From Arthrobotrys musiformis (lineage: Eukaryota > Ascomycota > Orbiliomycetes > Orbiliales > Orbiliaceae): a stretch of 64,000 nt of DNA. Positions within the stretch are counted from its first letter, which is position 1. Every line of letters starts with the position of its first letter. Under the pieces are notes generated by a model. That model saw nothing but the letters and a program-made list of their open reading frames with translations, was not told where the DNA came from and did not search any database. The stretch lies in contig JAVHJL010000002.1 in NCBI GenBank assembly GCA_036971715.1, positions 4,248,501-4,312,500 on the forward strand. The letters run 5' to 3'. Shown here piece by piece: positions 1-12,266 of this stretch. A program made the position numbers and the translations under genes.

Positions 1-2464
1 GACAGATTATGTTACTTTGACTTTGAGGCTTTGAGGCTTTGAAAGATCGGTAGACCCAGAAGAGTAGCATCGCTTGGAGCAACGAGACTCCGGATCCACT
101 GTCTATGTCATAATCATCAACCTAACTCTCAAGCAGTTAATAAGGGAATCGAAAAAAACGTAAGAAAGAAACAAAATGCAAATACCAAAAAGTAAAAAGA
201 CCCGAAAGGAAAACAGAATTATGGAAACTCCCGTCCGATCTGATTACCATCTAGGCATCTCGAGTCAAGCCACCACTAAAAATCGCTTTGGTTCTGGTAA
301 GAGGTCCCGACTGTCCGTATCGTATCAGCGGTCATGATAGTCTAATAATCCAACTCGAACTCGTTAAAACCCCAACCTGGCTGGCTACAGGATTTCGAGC
401 CCACCACCAGTAGAAAAAGGGCATCGAATTGGGTTTATTTCATTAGAAAAGAAGAACATTACTAGTGTCAAAGGATCACTTCGCAGGAGTATCATCATTA
501 ATTTTTTAATATATGTGTATTGAAATTTCTCAGGGAAGCGAAGAGGCTCTTAACGGACCTATGAGAGCGCCCCGATCCCCTTCACTCCCTTTGAGCCCCA
601 TTAATTAACATGAAGGCAAAAGACATGCTCTTTCTGCAGCCAGTATGAAAATACGCAGTGTAACCAAGCTGAGAGTTGGGTTACCAGCTAGTAGCATCCT
701 TCAGGTGTATGTGGGCGAAATTCGGCCATGTTGGAAAAAATCTGACGCTAAGGGAAACAGGCAAGGTTGCAATTGATGCTTTAGCAAAAGAGATGTTGGA
801 AACGTGGGGTTGCAGGTTGCGGTTGGGAGTTTATGGCAACGTGACCCCGAGTATAGAAACACCCTCGGGGAGGGTTAGTATTGTATTTTTCTTATCTTCT
901 TTGAATATTTGTTCAACAACATGTTCCCTTTCGAAGGATGATGGGGCGGGTGAGTATTCATTGTTTGCGCGAGGCATACCCCGTCAATGCGATTGTTTCT
1001 GTAAATACATTGATAACGACATTTTCGATATTATATTTTATACTATCGCACCCGCGGTAGGTGGACTATGTGATAGAAGAGACGAGGTCTTGCTTAGCTT
1101 GGTTATGTGTGCCTGGTGCTTGCTAGCCGACCAGGGGTCATGGATGGGGTCCTGGCTATGGGTGGGGACCTATTTGTAGACATTCTGTACAGCTGTCTGT
1201 ACGGGATTGACGTTGGAGTTTTCCCCATAAGACGACACAACAAGCTTACAAGAAAGAGCAGAAAAAGAAGAAAAGACAGGAAAAAAGAAAAAGAAAAAGG
1301 GCAAACCCGGGTAAAAGAAAAGAAAAGAAACGAAGGATGCTTTTTTTGGCGGTGGGCATGTGCCACTGCACCCTGCTTTTCCTCCTCTTCCTCTTTTTTC
1401 GTGAGCAGTAAGTTGAACTATTGCATAGGAAGAGATAAATCGTCCAGGGCACCTTGGCCTTGCAGCCCGCTTCGATGGATGCTTTTTTTTTTGCGGGTAG
1501 GTTTTGGACCCATACTCATACTTCCAGACATACATACATACGCAAGGTCGCATCTGGGCAAGCTGAGCTCCCCGGGGGGGCGGTAGTGGTGTTTGCATTG
1601 CAGAGGGGAGCGCCAGCCTTGCATTATACTATAACATTCTTTTTTTTTTGGGCTTCCTCAATGACATCCAGACAATGCTGCAGTACATCCACACGTTGGT
1701 TGCAGGTTTCCGGTACGCTACATTACATACAGAGTACATGAGTAAGATCTGGTCTGTACTGTTTCTGATCCGCATGAAAAATGTGACAAGGTTGTTGGAT
1801 GCCTCACTGATGCTATGTGGGATGGATCTGGATGGGCGTCCAATATATAATATAATAATGCACTGGAGGGACCTGAATCTTTTTTTTATATACTTCAGTA
1901 GTTTCCCCCGCCCGCCCCGGACGAGATGAATCAATGTTTCTCGAGGTTGAATATTTTAATTTAATTCCCTTTAGTTCCCGCTTTCTCTTTCTCTTTCAAT
2001 CGACCAATAGACATAATCTCAAATACTAAGTTACTACCTAGTAAATTAAACTACCTGGTTAGCCGTAACGTTGGTTGTGTTCAGGCAAGAAAGACTTACC
2101 TTCCTGATTGAACACCCATGCTATATAAGATTCTGGGATATCGGCTGGAGAAGTATACCATCGAACCGTATACCGACACATGCGGACAGGATAGTATCGT
2201 TATAGCATGACCTGGGTTTGATCGAGCATCCTTTTTCTTTCTTTTCTTTCCTATATTTTCTTCTTTTTTCTATATTTTTCTATTTTTTTATAATTTTTTC
2301 TTTCATCACTTTCCGGGCGACTAGGCCAAAGTCGTTCTGATACCCAACGTGCAGTGCAACCCGATCGAACAGAAACTCGATCATTGTTCTCCACTCCGCC
2401 GTCCTCCTCTAACAAACAAACAAAAATACCACACACCCAACCCACTCTGCGTCTATAATACTCT
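1..2464. other. gene-free left flank
   Basis: I see no gene here. Open frames exist but lack an ATG, splice logic or protein-like composition. The stretch holds a short TTTGAGGC tandem at about 22-43, a purine-rich tract at about 1250-1345 and a strong polypyrimidine tract at about 2228-2310 that ends some 150 bases before the first gene. That last tract is likely part of its promoter or leader. Confidence 0.5.
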
Positions 2465-4098
2465 ATGATCGAATACAAAACCACCAAGAGAACCCCCAAA
2501 CTCCAGCTTCAAAAGCCGCAATCACCGGCCCCCAGCAGCATCAGCAGCACCATAACCGGTCTCGCAGAACCGGTAAACATAATCTCCACAAAACCCCTAA
2601 ATACTTCTACAAAACATATAAAAACTACGACAGCAGCGGGAGGAGTAGGAGATAAACCGCCGACCTTGAAAATAGTCACGATAATGTCTTCTACGTTTTC
2701 GCAGGCTGTTATGGTCTCGCTGAATGAACATATGGCGCAGACGTTGCTGGATTCGATGACATCTACGATCCGTTCGTCGAAATTGGATGTTGACGGTCAG
2801 ATCCAGGGGCTGGAGATGCTAGTTGAGAGTCTGGAGGCTTTGAATGCTAAAGTTGAGAGCTATATGACCGAGCTGAAAGCGCGGAGGGAGGATACGTTTT
2901 GCTACGATGAGTTGGATTTGGAGGGGTTGGAGGAGTGGGTTGATGGGATTTCGGGGGGTTCCTCGGCTGGCAGTGGTAATTCTGGGTGTCTCAAGAGGAT
3001 TCCCTCGCCGGTTGGGTGTAGGGGGAGTAAAGCAAGGCTTGGTGAGTTTTATCTTCTTTCTCTTCACTTTTCTTTGTTTGCTTCGATTAAAAATAAATAT
3101 TTCGATTGCCGCATCCGAGACGGGGAAATGGATATGCTAACGGAGATGAATTAAATATCACAGCCTCACGTCGTCTTACGACTCTTTGCGAAGAGGATCT
3201 AACCCACCGCCCATCATTCGAGACCATCTCCTCGAAATCAAGCCACAGCGCATCAGGTTCCATAACCATAAAAGTTGACACCCCATCAACTCCACCTCCA
3301 AGTTCTCACGAACAATCCCTCTTCACCCCATCCACACCGGGGCAATACCGCCAAATCGACCCCAAGAAGATCCCCAAACGCAAGCCGGTACCGGCTACGC
3401 AACTCCAAATCCCGCAGAAGAACAATAAAGCCTTCAAGAGAAAAGAAGTCCCGAACAGGATGTATGAACACCTAGGGTCTAGTTCTACAACGGTGAACAC
3501 TGTTGCCACCGTTGATAGTATCTGCGGTGTTGGTGTTGGCGTCGGTGGCGAATTGGAGTCGCTGTGGACGCCCCCCGTTACGGATGAGGAGTGTTCACCT
3601 ATTAGAGATAGAGGAGAGATGGTTTGCATTGCTACCGCCACGGCTGTTGCTGTTGGCGGTGCTGCTCCGATGATATATCAACCCAAGCCGAGGAGGGTGA
3701 AGAGCAAGCAATTGAAGATTTCCATTCCGAGGAAAGGATCGGGTGGGAAGGGATCCGGGGGGTCTATTCCGAAGGAAAAGACGTCTATGGTGAAAGAGAA
3801 GAGAGTGGTCTTGAAAACACCGACTTCTGCGCCGTCTGGGACTGCAATGTTTCAGAAGCGGGCGAAGGAGGATATGGAGAAGATCAGGTTTAGCTATGAG
3901 GAGAGTGACTGTGGGCGGGTGGTCAGGAGGATGGATTCGGGCAGGGAGAAGAGGAAAAGTATCCACAGCAGCGGGGGTGGGAGTATGAAGAGGAAGCTGT
4001 CTTTGAGGAGCAGGAGGAGGAAGAAGTATGAGAATGGGATTCCGCGATGCGATAGTCCTGTTCTCGGGAGCTGTGAGGTTATCTTCGCGAGGAGATAG
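2465..4098 (+). CDS. hypothetical basic, low-complexity protein (2 exons)
   Basis: I do not recognise this gene. Exon 1 is 2465-3041 and exon 2 is 3164-4098. The 122-nt intron has donor GTGAGT, a GCTAAC branch site at 3136 and acceptor CAG, and phase is kept (split Ala codon), giving 503 aa. The N-terminal 70 residues are Ser/Thr/Pro-rich. A probable amphipathic helical segment follows (about residues 74-145, rich in Leu, Glu and Met). The second half is disordered, with VGVGVGG and GGKGSGG runs, and ends in Arg/Lys-rich stretches (RSRRRKK near the C terminus) that could serve nuclear localisation or nucleic-acid binding. A start at the internal ATG at 2684 is possible because the residues before it are low complexity. 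A nuclear role is inference only. Confidence 0.65.
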
Positions 4099-5377
4099 TC
4101 CCCTTTGTCTCCCTCCCTCTGTCTATTCCCTTCTACACTCCTCTCCTTCATTTACCACTATCTTCTTTTTTTTTTTTTTTTTTTTTATTTCTTGACGTTG
4201 TTGTACTATTCGCATTCACTGCTTTGGAGTATCTGGGACCGCATTGGTTTATGTTTTTTGAGTCTGGCTGCATGGCACGAGGGACTTTCTACAGCTGATG
4301 GGCATTTGCATGGGTACATACCTCTTTACTTTCCCTTTCTCTTTCTTTTTCTCTCTCCTTGGATACCTTCTATTGCTATATTGTATGAACGACTGCATGA
4401 TACGACACGACCTTTGCTTGTATTTTTGATCTCATCTCATCTTACATCATATACCTGCATGTTGGAGTTTTTGGTTGGAATCTCTGATATTTAATATTTC
4501 TGCACTTTTGCCTGTAACAATACCTCATATCATACAAATAATATCCTCTCTCTGCCTCGTGGAAGCATATTGTAGTGCATGGAGGTAGTACAGTCGCCGT
4601 GATACCCGCAAACGCTGCAGATATGATATAGAGCGCTTCAGCCTCCCTTGTCCCTCTTATAACGAAATGTGATATTGTTTGGCCCACCCTCCAAACGGAA
4701 CGGACCAAACCAACGTGCGCCCGAGCTGAGGGCCTGGCTGGACTGACTGGCGAGTTAGCTAGTGAAGCCGAGTGAGCGAAATTAACGCGGACTCTGGCAA
4801 CTGGCAATTGGATTAATTTGCATTTTGGCAGGATCACAATCAGCCGTCCGTTTCAACTTGGCCCGATTGATTGATCCAGCCACTTTTTGTTTTTTTGTCT
4901 CCAGCTGACATCAATATTATAACATCCATCTTCATCTACATCTACGCCCATAGTGCACGTATAGTAATTTTGGTGATACGGACTAGTCAATCAGGCCCGG
5001 TCGAGACCACACCGACTAACCAGCTTTCTAGTCCAGTTCCATCGCATATTTCTCGTATTCGGTCGGTCGGCCGGTCGCATTGCTTGTCTCATCAGCGTAC
5101 GTACGCTGGCTGTCTCGGACTCAACTCCCGCCTTCTTCTCTTCTTGCCTCCGCCTTAACACAACGCCACCGTCTGGCGCGACCCGCGCGATTTCTCCAGA
5201 CACCTCCCCTCACAGGTACCTTCCAACTCCACCCCCTCAGCCTTACCCTTACCCTTATCCTTATCCGTATCCGTACCGATATCGATATCCGTGTCGACAT
5301 TCTTACTTACTATTCTAGTTAGTAGTGCATACCTAAGTGCTCGCCTGGGAGAGCGATAGAGCGATATTTGACGAGAA
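4099..5377. other. intergenic region with poly-T and a decayed hexamer repeat
   Basis: I see no gene. It holds a 21-T run at 4166-4186 just after the upstream stop codon. A degenerate CCTTAC/CCTTAT/CCGTAT hexamer array lies at about 5240-5292, roughly 90-140 bases before the next start codon and so probably in its promoter or leader. Confidence 0.5.
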
Positions 5378-7118
5378 ATGGAGGACCCGGTCGCAGAGGG
5401 CAGCCGGCTGGGCAAGATGGCCATCCAATCCGATGCCGCCGGCGACTACAAACAAGCCTACTACCTCTACCAAGAGTGTCTCAAACAATACGTCGAAGCG
5501 CTCAGGGCCGAATCCCAAGAAGACCGCATCGAATGGACCCACGAGCAGGTGCTCATCCGCTTCGAACGTCTCGCCGAGCTGAACGCGTGGTATAAACGTA
5601 AGAACCAGCTGGAGTCCGGATGGCTGGAACTCGACGATCTGAGGGATAGATTGGAAACCGTGGCGCCTAAGATTTCGACGAAATTGCGCAAGTTTTCTTA
5701 CGTGTCTGTTCAATCGGTGCCGGATACCGCTCAGGGAAACTCGTCGGGCGGTATTTCGTCGCCGGCGCAGTCGCAGTCGCAGATGATTACTGGTGGAGGG
5801 GCGGGAGGAGGAGTAGGAGGAGGATATCACTCGCCACCTGCGAGTGAGACGCCGTCGCAGGTGTCAGCTGGGGGGTATGGTAGTCCTCAGGCGACGGCGC
5901 CCTATTCGCAGCAGCTGGGGCCTCAACAGCCAATCCAGCAGCCAATCAAGCAGCCTATCCAGCAGCCTATCCAGCAACCTATCCAGCAACCTATCCAATC
6001 TCCGGTGCAGTCACCACCTACTTCCTACCCTCCAACTGCCGGTGGAATTCCTCCAAACCCGGTCCAATACAACGGTGCAGGCGACCATGGCCGGAGGGAG
6101 TCGGTTGCTAGCAGCGGTGGCCACCAAGCCCAACCTCCTCCGCGTAAGGACCCAGATGAACCCCTCCATATATATCACACATCACTGACGATTACTAGAC
6201 CTAGGTTACAACCAAGGAACCAATGGGGTGGCCTCACCTCAGCCATATCAACAAGGCATCCCACCAAACCCCGCCACTCAATATGGAACCCAAAGCCCTG
6301 GCGCATACGGTAACGCCTACCAGCCCCCCCAAACTGGCTCCTCCCCTCCCACCTACCCCCAAGATCCCAATCAGCTCACCCGCGTTGGTACCTACCCCAC
6401 CGGAACCCCTCAGCAACCACAACAACCCGTAATCCAGCAACCAGACCCACGAACCTATCTCCTAACCCCATTCCTCCGTCTCTCCCTCCCCGTAAAAATG
6501 TACCACTGCTATGGCGCCGCCCAAAGATACCGCGGCGGCGCCGAGGGATGGAACATCGAAATCAAAGACGGTTCCAAAAACCCCATATACTACCTTTACG
6601 GCCTCAAACAAAACAACGCCACGCTCGTCGAAATGTCACTACACCGCGAGGACGGCAAGAAAACCCGATGCATGGATATCTACACACCGGCGCGTGAAGG
6701 AAGACAGGTGTATAATATTGGAGATATGACGTATAAACACTACCTCCCCACGCCTGTGGACATCTACTCCCAAGGCGAGGTGATCCCGAACGGCCCTAAG
6801 AAGCGGATATTCACCTTCTCGGGACGAAGGTTTATGTGGAAACCGGATGCGCAGAGTAATAGCAACCTCGTCAACGAAAGTCTCTACGAAATCGACGACG
6901 GGCCGCAGGGATTCAGACCCACGCAGGTTGGAGGATTGCTCGGTGACGGGCAGCCGTTGGAGACGAAGCTAGCGTGGTATGAGCATACCATGGCGAGAAA
7001 GAAGTTGGGAAGGATCAATGTGGTTGCTGGGTTGGAGTTGAGTATTGAGGAGATATTTTTGGGGACTATGTTGGGACATCTGTGTACTATGTGGGAGGCG
7101 ACGAGGAAGGGGATATAA
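5378..7118 (+). CDS. MIT-like domain protein with QPIQ repeats and a C-terminal beta-rich domain
   Basis: Two exons, 5378-6143 and 6205-7118 (acceptor AG at 6203-6204; a second in-frame acceptor lies at 6197-6198), encode about 559 aa. Residues about 5-75 look like a MIT (microtubule interacting and transport) three-helix bundle: an A-x3-D-x2-G-D-Y-x2-A-x2-L-Y pattern, then Leu/Glu-rich helices. MIT domains bind ESCRT-III tails. A Gly/Gln/Pro linker follows, including about eight 4-residue units of the QPIQ type (5924-6010). The last 220 residues (from about 6450) are well-structured looking, with many aromatic residues and a GRRFMWKP motif. They may form a tubby-like or other beta fold, but I do not recognise them with certainty. 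An endosomal or membrane-trafficking role is inferred from the MIT-like part alone. The start is the first ATG of the open frame. Confidence 0.75.
5924..6010 (+). repeat. 12-bp coding tandem repeat (QPIQ units)
   Basis: Consecutive 12-base units encode P/I-Q-Q-P with single substitutions (one IKQP, two final SP units). It lies in the disordered linker between the MIT-like and C-terminal domains, so length variation would be tolerated in frame. Confidence 0.8.
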
Positions 7119-8614
7119 TCTTCTTCTCCTTCTTCTTCTTCCCCTCTCCCGCCTTTCTTGATTTTCACCGTATTGCGAATGGGATTTTGGTTAGCTTTTG
7201 GTTTTTAGGAGGTGCGGGCTTTTGGATTTGAAGAAGAGGGGCGGGTACAATAATGGGACGGCGGAGGGCTGAGGTTGGCATCTATCGAGTTCTCTTTTTA
7301 TATATTTCTGCCACCATGCATCTAGCATATATTCGATGCGGATTTGCTCGTGGTTCTTTACTTTTTATACTGCCACTCCTCTTCTACTTCTTCCTTTACT
7401 TCTTCTCCTTTGAACGATTGGATGTTTGTATTCTCTTTTTGGTTGCTGTCAAGCCTGCAAGTTCTTTCCTTACATGAGTATCCGTCCTATTTAACACAGT
7501 TATTTTCCTTGATCTTCTTTTTTTCTTTCTTTCCTTCTTCTTTTTTACAGAAAAAACAAAAAAGCGGGGTCTTTTGGATTAAAAACGGTATATTGACAAT
7601 CTACTATATTTATTCTCCTTATACTACTAGCATTCCTGGGTGCTTGATTGTTCGGTGGACCAGCCATTGTAATCTTGTGGTCGTAGACGTCTGCAGCCGA
7701 TGATAATTTCGAGTAGACCATGTAAACTCCAGCCTTCGTCATTTCATATCTTCCACCTCTTATATTCACTTCACCTATTCGCCTTCACATCTTTTTCAAA
7801 TTGACCAGCTGTCAACCTCCCTCTAACTATCACCAACCATCAATATAATATCATCAATCTCAACCTCAATCGATATCGACAACCCCACGTGCGTGCAAAC
7901 CACCAAACCTTCCAAATCAAGCTAATCAACCGTTACCTTTTGGTATAAAACAAACGCCCACAGGCGCACAAATGATGTCCGCCAAACCTCCCCACCACCC
8001 CACCAGCAGCACGACCTCCACTGGAAGATCTCCAGGGAGCCTTTTCTCAACTTTTGTTGGAGGATTATATTGATTTTTTAAGAAGGTTTACGACGAAAGA
8101 CGGTGAGGGAGGAGATTATGAGAGAGGCTTAGATACGTGGAGAATTACATTGGAAGTCGAGTACAGAGCAGCGGTTGGAGATAGCTGCTGGGTCGCGGAG
8201 ATATAGTGACGAAGAACAACAGGGACAACGCAATATTGAGGTTTTCTTCCACGCCGCTATTTTCGCCTGATTTTCACCTTGATAGACGGGTGTTTCTCTC
8301 ACACATTAAACAACCTTTTTTTTCCCCTCGCAGCGGATTATTTTTCTCCATCTTTCCGTTTCACGGATTTTGGTTTTGCGTATATACACATAACTAAACC
8401 GACGAGGGAAACTACGAAGGGAGAGGACCGACTGCGGATTACAGCGATTTTTGTCAGTACTGGAGGAAGTTATCGCCGGTGTCTACTGGGCTGGCTTATC
8501 CGAGGGAAGCGAAGAGGTTATTGAAGCTTCAATCAAAATAATCAAACCTTTTTTGAGGGTAGAGGGGATAGAATCTAGATTTCCTATATATACATATATA
8601 CACAAACAGCAAAT
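7119..8614. other. intergenic region, promoter of the iminopeptidase gene
   Basis: I see no certain gene. A TATAAAA box lies at 7944-7950 on the plus strand. A 33-codon ATG frame at 7972-8073 starts only 22 bases after it, so it may or may not be transcribed. The rest is T-rich 3' flank of the upstream gene and a likely leader of up to about 600 bases for the next one. Confidence 0.45.
7944..7950 (+). promoter_or_regulatory. TATA box candidate
   Basis: TATAAAA sits in an AC-rich context about 665 bases upstream of the iminopeptidase start codon. If used, transcription would begin near 7975-8000 and leave a long leader. This is motif evidence only. Confidence 0.35.
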
Positions 8615-10459
8615 ATGAGAGCCGATGCAGATGATATCGAGAAGTACGAGCTGAATGGTTAGTACTCCTAACTTTCTTTCATCATATTTCTCTTTTTCTT
8701 TTTTTCTAACGATATACGCAGGCTACCCGGATTTAACCATAACGGAACATTTCTTCACCGTTCCGTTGGATTATTCCAAGCCAGATGGATGTGAAATCAC
8801 GATTTTTGCGCGGGTGGTGAAAAAATACGAGAAGTCCGTTAAGCCGGGGAAGAAGAAGGCGAAGAAGGAGGACAATGGAGAAGGCGGGGAGGAAGGGGAT
8901 GATCGAGCTTATTGTAGGTTTCTCCCCAACGATGGTTTGAAGGATGAGTAGGCTAACTTTGATGCAGTGTGTTATCTAAATGGTATGCTACCAATATATA
9001 TATTACAGTTACAGAATTTGGCCGGTTTAATAATATAAAACAGGCGGCCCGGGCTTTAGCAACACCACCCCGAAGGCCGACTACGTCTCCAAATTCATCG
9101 ACAAGGGCTACACCATCGTCCTACTAGACCAAAGAGGCACGGGCCTCTCCGAATGCATCTGTGCCGAAAATATCCCCGGAAACACACCAGAGGAACAAGC
9201 GGACTACGTATCACACTTTCGAGCGGATAATATCGTTCGAGATGCGGAGGTTGTGAGGGAGAAGATTGTGGGGAAGGAAGGGAAGTGGAGTCTGGCGGGG
9301 CAGAGCTTTGGGGGGTTTTGTATTGCTACGTATTTGAGCTTTCGGTGAGTTAGATATATTTGTATTAGGTGATGGGGCGGCTGCTAACTAAGGGATTTGG
9401 GAAGGCCGGAGTTTATCACCGAGGCGTTCATGTTTGGTGGTATTCCACCGATCGGGGAGAATACTCCGGACCAGATCTATGCAAACCTCTACAGTAAGTT
9501 ATTCTTCCGATTTTTACCCACCGACCCTGTAATTTGGGCTGATTGAGGAAACTAGAGCGGTTGGCGGAGCGCAATAGTGTGTACTATACGAAGTATCCCA
9601 AGGACATCGAACGGGTGAAAGAGATTGCTAAGTACCTCAATGAAAATGAGGTCAAGTTCCCCAATGGGGGTACTTTGACTATCGATCGGTTTCGAGACTT
9701 GGGTATCTCGTTTGGAATGCACGGTGGTATTGATGGTATTCACAGTAAGCTAGACCTTAAAATACTTTAAAAATATATGAGAGGGTTTGGCTAATGGATG
9801 GTTTATAGAGCTGGTGTTTCGAACGCATAATGATATTACACGGTTCGGAAAGATACTCACGCCGACATTGGGACTGATCCAATCGAACCAGTCGCTTGAC
9901 GAGCAAGTTTTATATTGCATCCTGCATGAGGCGATATACTGTCAAGAGTAAGCCCGTTCCCTATGTCGATATCAAAAACCCCACTTGCTAAGACTATAAA
10001 AACAGCGGCAACGCCTCAAATTGGTCTGCAGACCGTATTCTTCTCCAACAATCCGACAACCGTCTCCGCTCCTATGACACCTACCTAACCACTTCCACGC
10101 CCTCCCTCCCAGGCCCCGAGGGCGCCTTATTTTTCACCGGCGAGATGATATACCCATCAATGCTATCATCCTACTCCTCCCTCGTACCACTAAAACAAGT
10201 CGCCGAACTCCTCGCTGCAAAAAAATGGGAGGGGAGACTATACGATCTAGACCAACTAGCGCAGAATAAAGTGCCTGTGTACGCGGCGACGTATTTAGAG
10301 GATATGTACGTTGATTTCGAGCTGACGAGGGTGTTCGTCAAGACGACGAAGGGGGTGAGGGAGTGGATTAGTAATGGGGTTATGCACAATGGGATTTCGG
10401 CGAAGGGCGGGGAAGTTATTGGGAAGCTGTGGGAGCTTAGGAAGGGGATATTTGATTAG
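8615..10459 (+). CDS. proline iminopeptidase-like alpha/beta hydrolase (peptidase family S33)
   Basis: Releases N-terminal residues, typically proline, from peptides; probably cytosolic since no signal peptide is visible. Eight exons join in phase: 8615-8657, 8722-8913, 8968-8982, 9044-9344, 9405-9493, 9556-9744, 9809-9947, 10006-10459, giving 473 aa. Exon 3 is only 15 nt, but it supplies LCYLN, which leads into the oxyanion-loop motif GGPGF (residues 84-88). The nucleophile elbow GQSFGG gives Ser171. A late Asp in YLEDMYVD and His450 in VMHNG fit the catalytic triad, and DQRGTG is the usual strand/turn before it. An insertion of Lys/Glu-rich residues (about 40-70) separates the N-terminal beta strand from the oxyanion strand and is longer than usual. 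The start is the ATG in MRADADDIEKYEL, just before the family's YPDLTITEHFFTVPLD region. The family assignment is firm; substrate preference is not shown. Confidence 0.93.
8968..8982 (+). other. 15-nt microexon of the iminopeptidase gene
   Basis: It is bounded by acceptor GATGCAG and donor GTATGC. It encodes the end of one Leu codon, Cys-Tyr-Leu-Asn and the first base of a Gly codon. Removing it would keep frame but delete the conserved strand before GGPGF, so inclusion is expected. Confidence 0.8.
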
Positions 10460-11260
10460 ATGTGTTCTAACCTTTTTTTTTGTGGGGTGGTGTGGAGTTT
10501 TGTGGGAGGGTGGTTGATACATTTTTAATTATGCATGTCTTATAGACGACGTAACTGTGGATTTTTATTTTCTTTGAATGCGGATGGTGGGTTTAATTGT
10601 CACCCCGGCTATGGTTGATATAACATGTGCATTGTTTTGGATATTTCTCCACCGTTATTTCATCGTAGATAAAGATCAGGCAATATAGCGATACCAGACT
10701 CGGATATTTTCCGCCTCCGACTCCTCCTATTCGAAGAACTTATAGGTAACTCCCCTTTGAGATCGGTTTTGTCGCGAGACCCTTTTTCCACTTCGGTTGG
10801 TGGGCAGCTGTGAGCTCCACTTTTTAGGGAATGTGGGAGCTTTGGTTAAAGCTTGATTGACTCGAGACGAGGTACACAGTATTCATCGGAAAACTCCAGT
10901 TCCCTTTGCTAGATTTCTCCACGAAAAAAGAGGTATGCTACCTCGGAAGAAGTCCATATTGGAGGTTGTATGTCCCCCTGCAGAAATAATGCGGAAACGT
11001 GGGGTTGGGGGGAATCGGAGCCATGGTTTGGAACCGGATGAGGGGGTTGTTAATTATCCCGGCTGGAGGGTGTAGACGGGTTGACAGTTAGATAAAAGGC
11101 TAAATTCCCCGTCTGGTCCCTCTTTCTTGTCGTTGGATTCTGTGTTCTGCTCTTCGACTGGGTTTTATATCATTCTCGACGGAATAAATTGGCACAAACC
11201 GATCTTTGATAGAAAAGTTACCTACGATCTTGAAACAGATAGAAAAAGTTGGAGAAAAAA
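10460..11260. other. intergenic region between two plus-strand genes
   Basis: I see no gene. A weak TATA-like GATAAAA lies near 11091, about 165 bases before the next start codon. The rest has no structure that I can support. Confidence 0.45.
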
Positions 11261-12266
11261 ATGCCAGAAGCATCAAGTCCCTCCGCCTCAAAGCCGCTGC
11301 AAGGCAAGCTTGCCATCATCACCGGAGCTTCTCGAGGTAAGCAAGCTCCTTCAACCAATCAAAACCTCCCCCTCCAATAACCTCCCAATCCGTAAATCCA
11401 ACATCTCCAACACAAACAACTAACAAAAAAGCATAGGCATCGGCGCGGCGATAGCCACAAAACTCGCCTCCTATGGCGCAACTCTGGTCCTAAACTACAC
11501 CTCCCCTTCCTCCCTCCAACGAACCCAAGACCTAGCCTCCACCCTCTCAACAACCTACAACACCGCCTCCATAATCGTGAAAGCCGATCTAGGCACCCCA
11601 ACCGTCGGGGAGGAAATAATCACCGCCATAAAATCCTCCCCGCTATACGCCACCAGCACCCGCCCGTTAAAGATAGATATAATAATAAACAACGCCGGTA
11701 TCTCCAAGAACACAAAAACAGTCGATATGACACCTGAGATATTTGATGAGCATTATCGGATTAATGTTCTCGGGCCTTTGTTGCTTGTTCAATCTGCCAT
11801 TCCTTATTTACCCTTCGATGGGTCTGGGAGGATAGTTTCTTTATCCAGCGTTTCTGCGACGTTGGGATTACCCGGACAGGCGGTTTACGGCGGGACTAAG
11901 GCGGCGTTGGAGGCGATGACTAGGACTTGGAGTAGAGAGTTGGCGGAGAGGTGTACGGCTACTTGCGTTAATCCGGGTCCGGTGGTGACGGATATGTATG
12001 ATGGAACTAGTGAGGAGTTTAAGGAGGTTATGAGGCCTTTTATTGGTATTTCCCCCCCCTTCTGTTTTTTATCTTTATTTTTTTTTTATGGTAGGGACTA
12101 ATGGGGGTTAGAACACGCGCCTTTGATGAATACGGGTGGTGCGAAGGGGAGGGGTGCTACGGCGGAGGAAATTGCGGGGTGCGTGGGGATGCTTTGTTTG
12201 CCTGAGAGTTATTGGTGTACTGGGAGTGTGGTATCTTGCAATGGGGGGTTGTTGATGGGGGTTTAG
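11261..12266 (+). CDS. short-chain dehydrogenase/reductase (3-oxoacyl-ACP reductase-like)
   Basis: A classical SDR that should reduce a carbonyl or oxidise an alcohol with NAD(P)(H); the substrate cannot be read from sequence. Exons 11261-11336, 11437-12045 and 12112-12266 join in phase to 279 aa. The cofactor-binding motif TGASRGIG is at residues 21-28, NNAG at 110-113, the catalytic Ser near 163, and YGGTK gives Tyr176 and Lys180. The C-terminal NGG-LLMGV ending is typical of FabG-like SDRs. An Arg in the Gly motif (SRG) tends to favour NADPH. The first intron (100 nt) splits the cofactor loop, a common fungal arrangement. There is no N-terminal targeting signal. Neighbours give no pathway hint. 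Confidence 0.93.

Noticed and set aside
676..1179. 167-codon open frame near the left edge
   Set aside because: It starts at TTG, has no splice logic and no recognisable motif.
7972..8073. 33-codon ATG frame upstream of the iminopeptidase gene
   Set aside because: It begins 22 bases after the TATA box, so it may not be in the mRNA, and the peptide is low complexity. Kept only as a note on the spacer.
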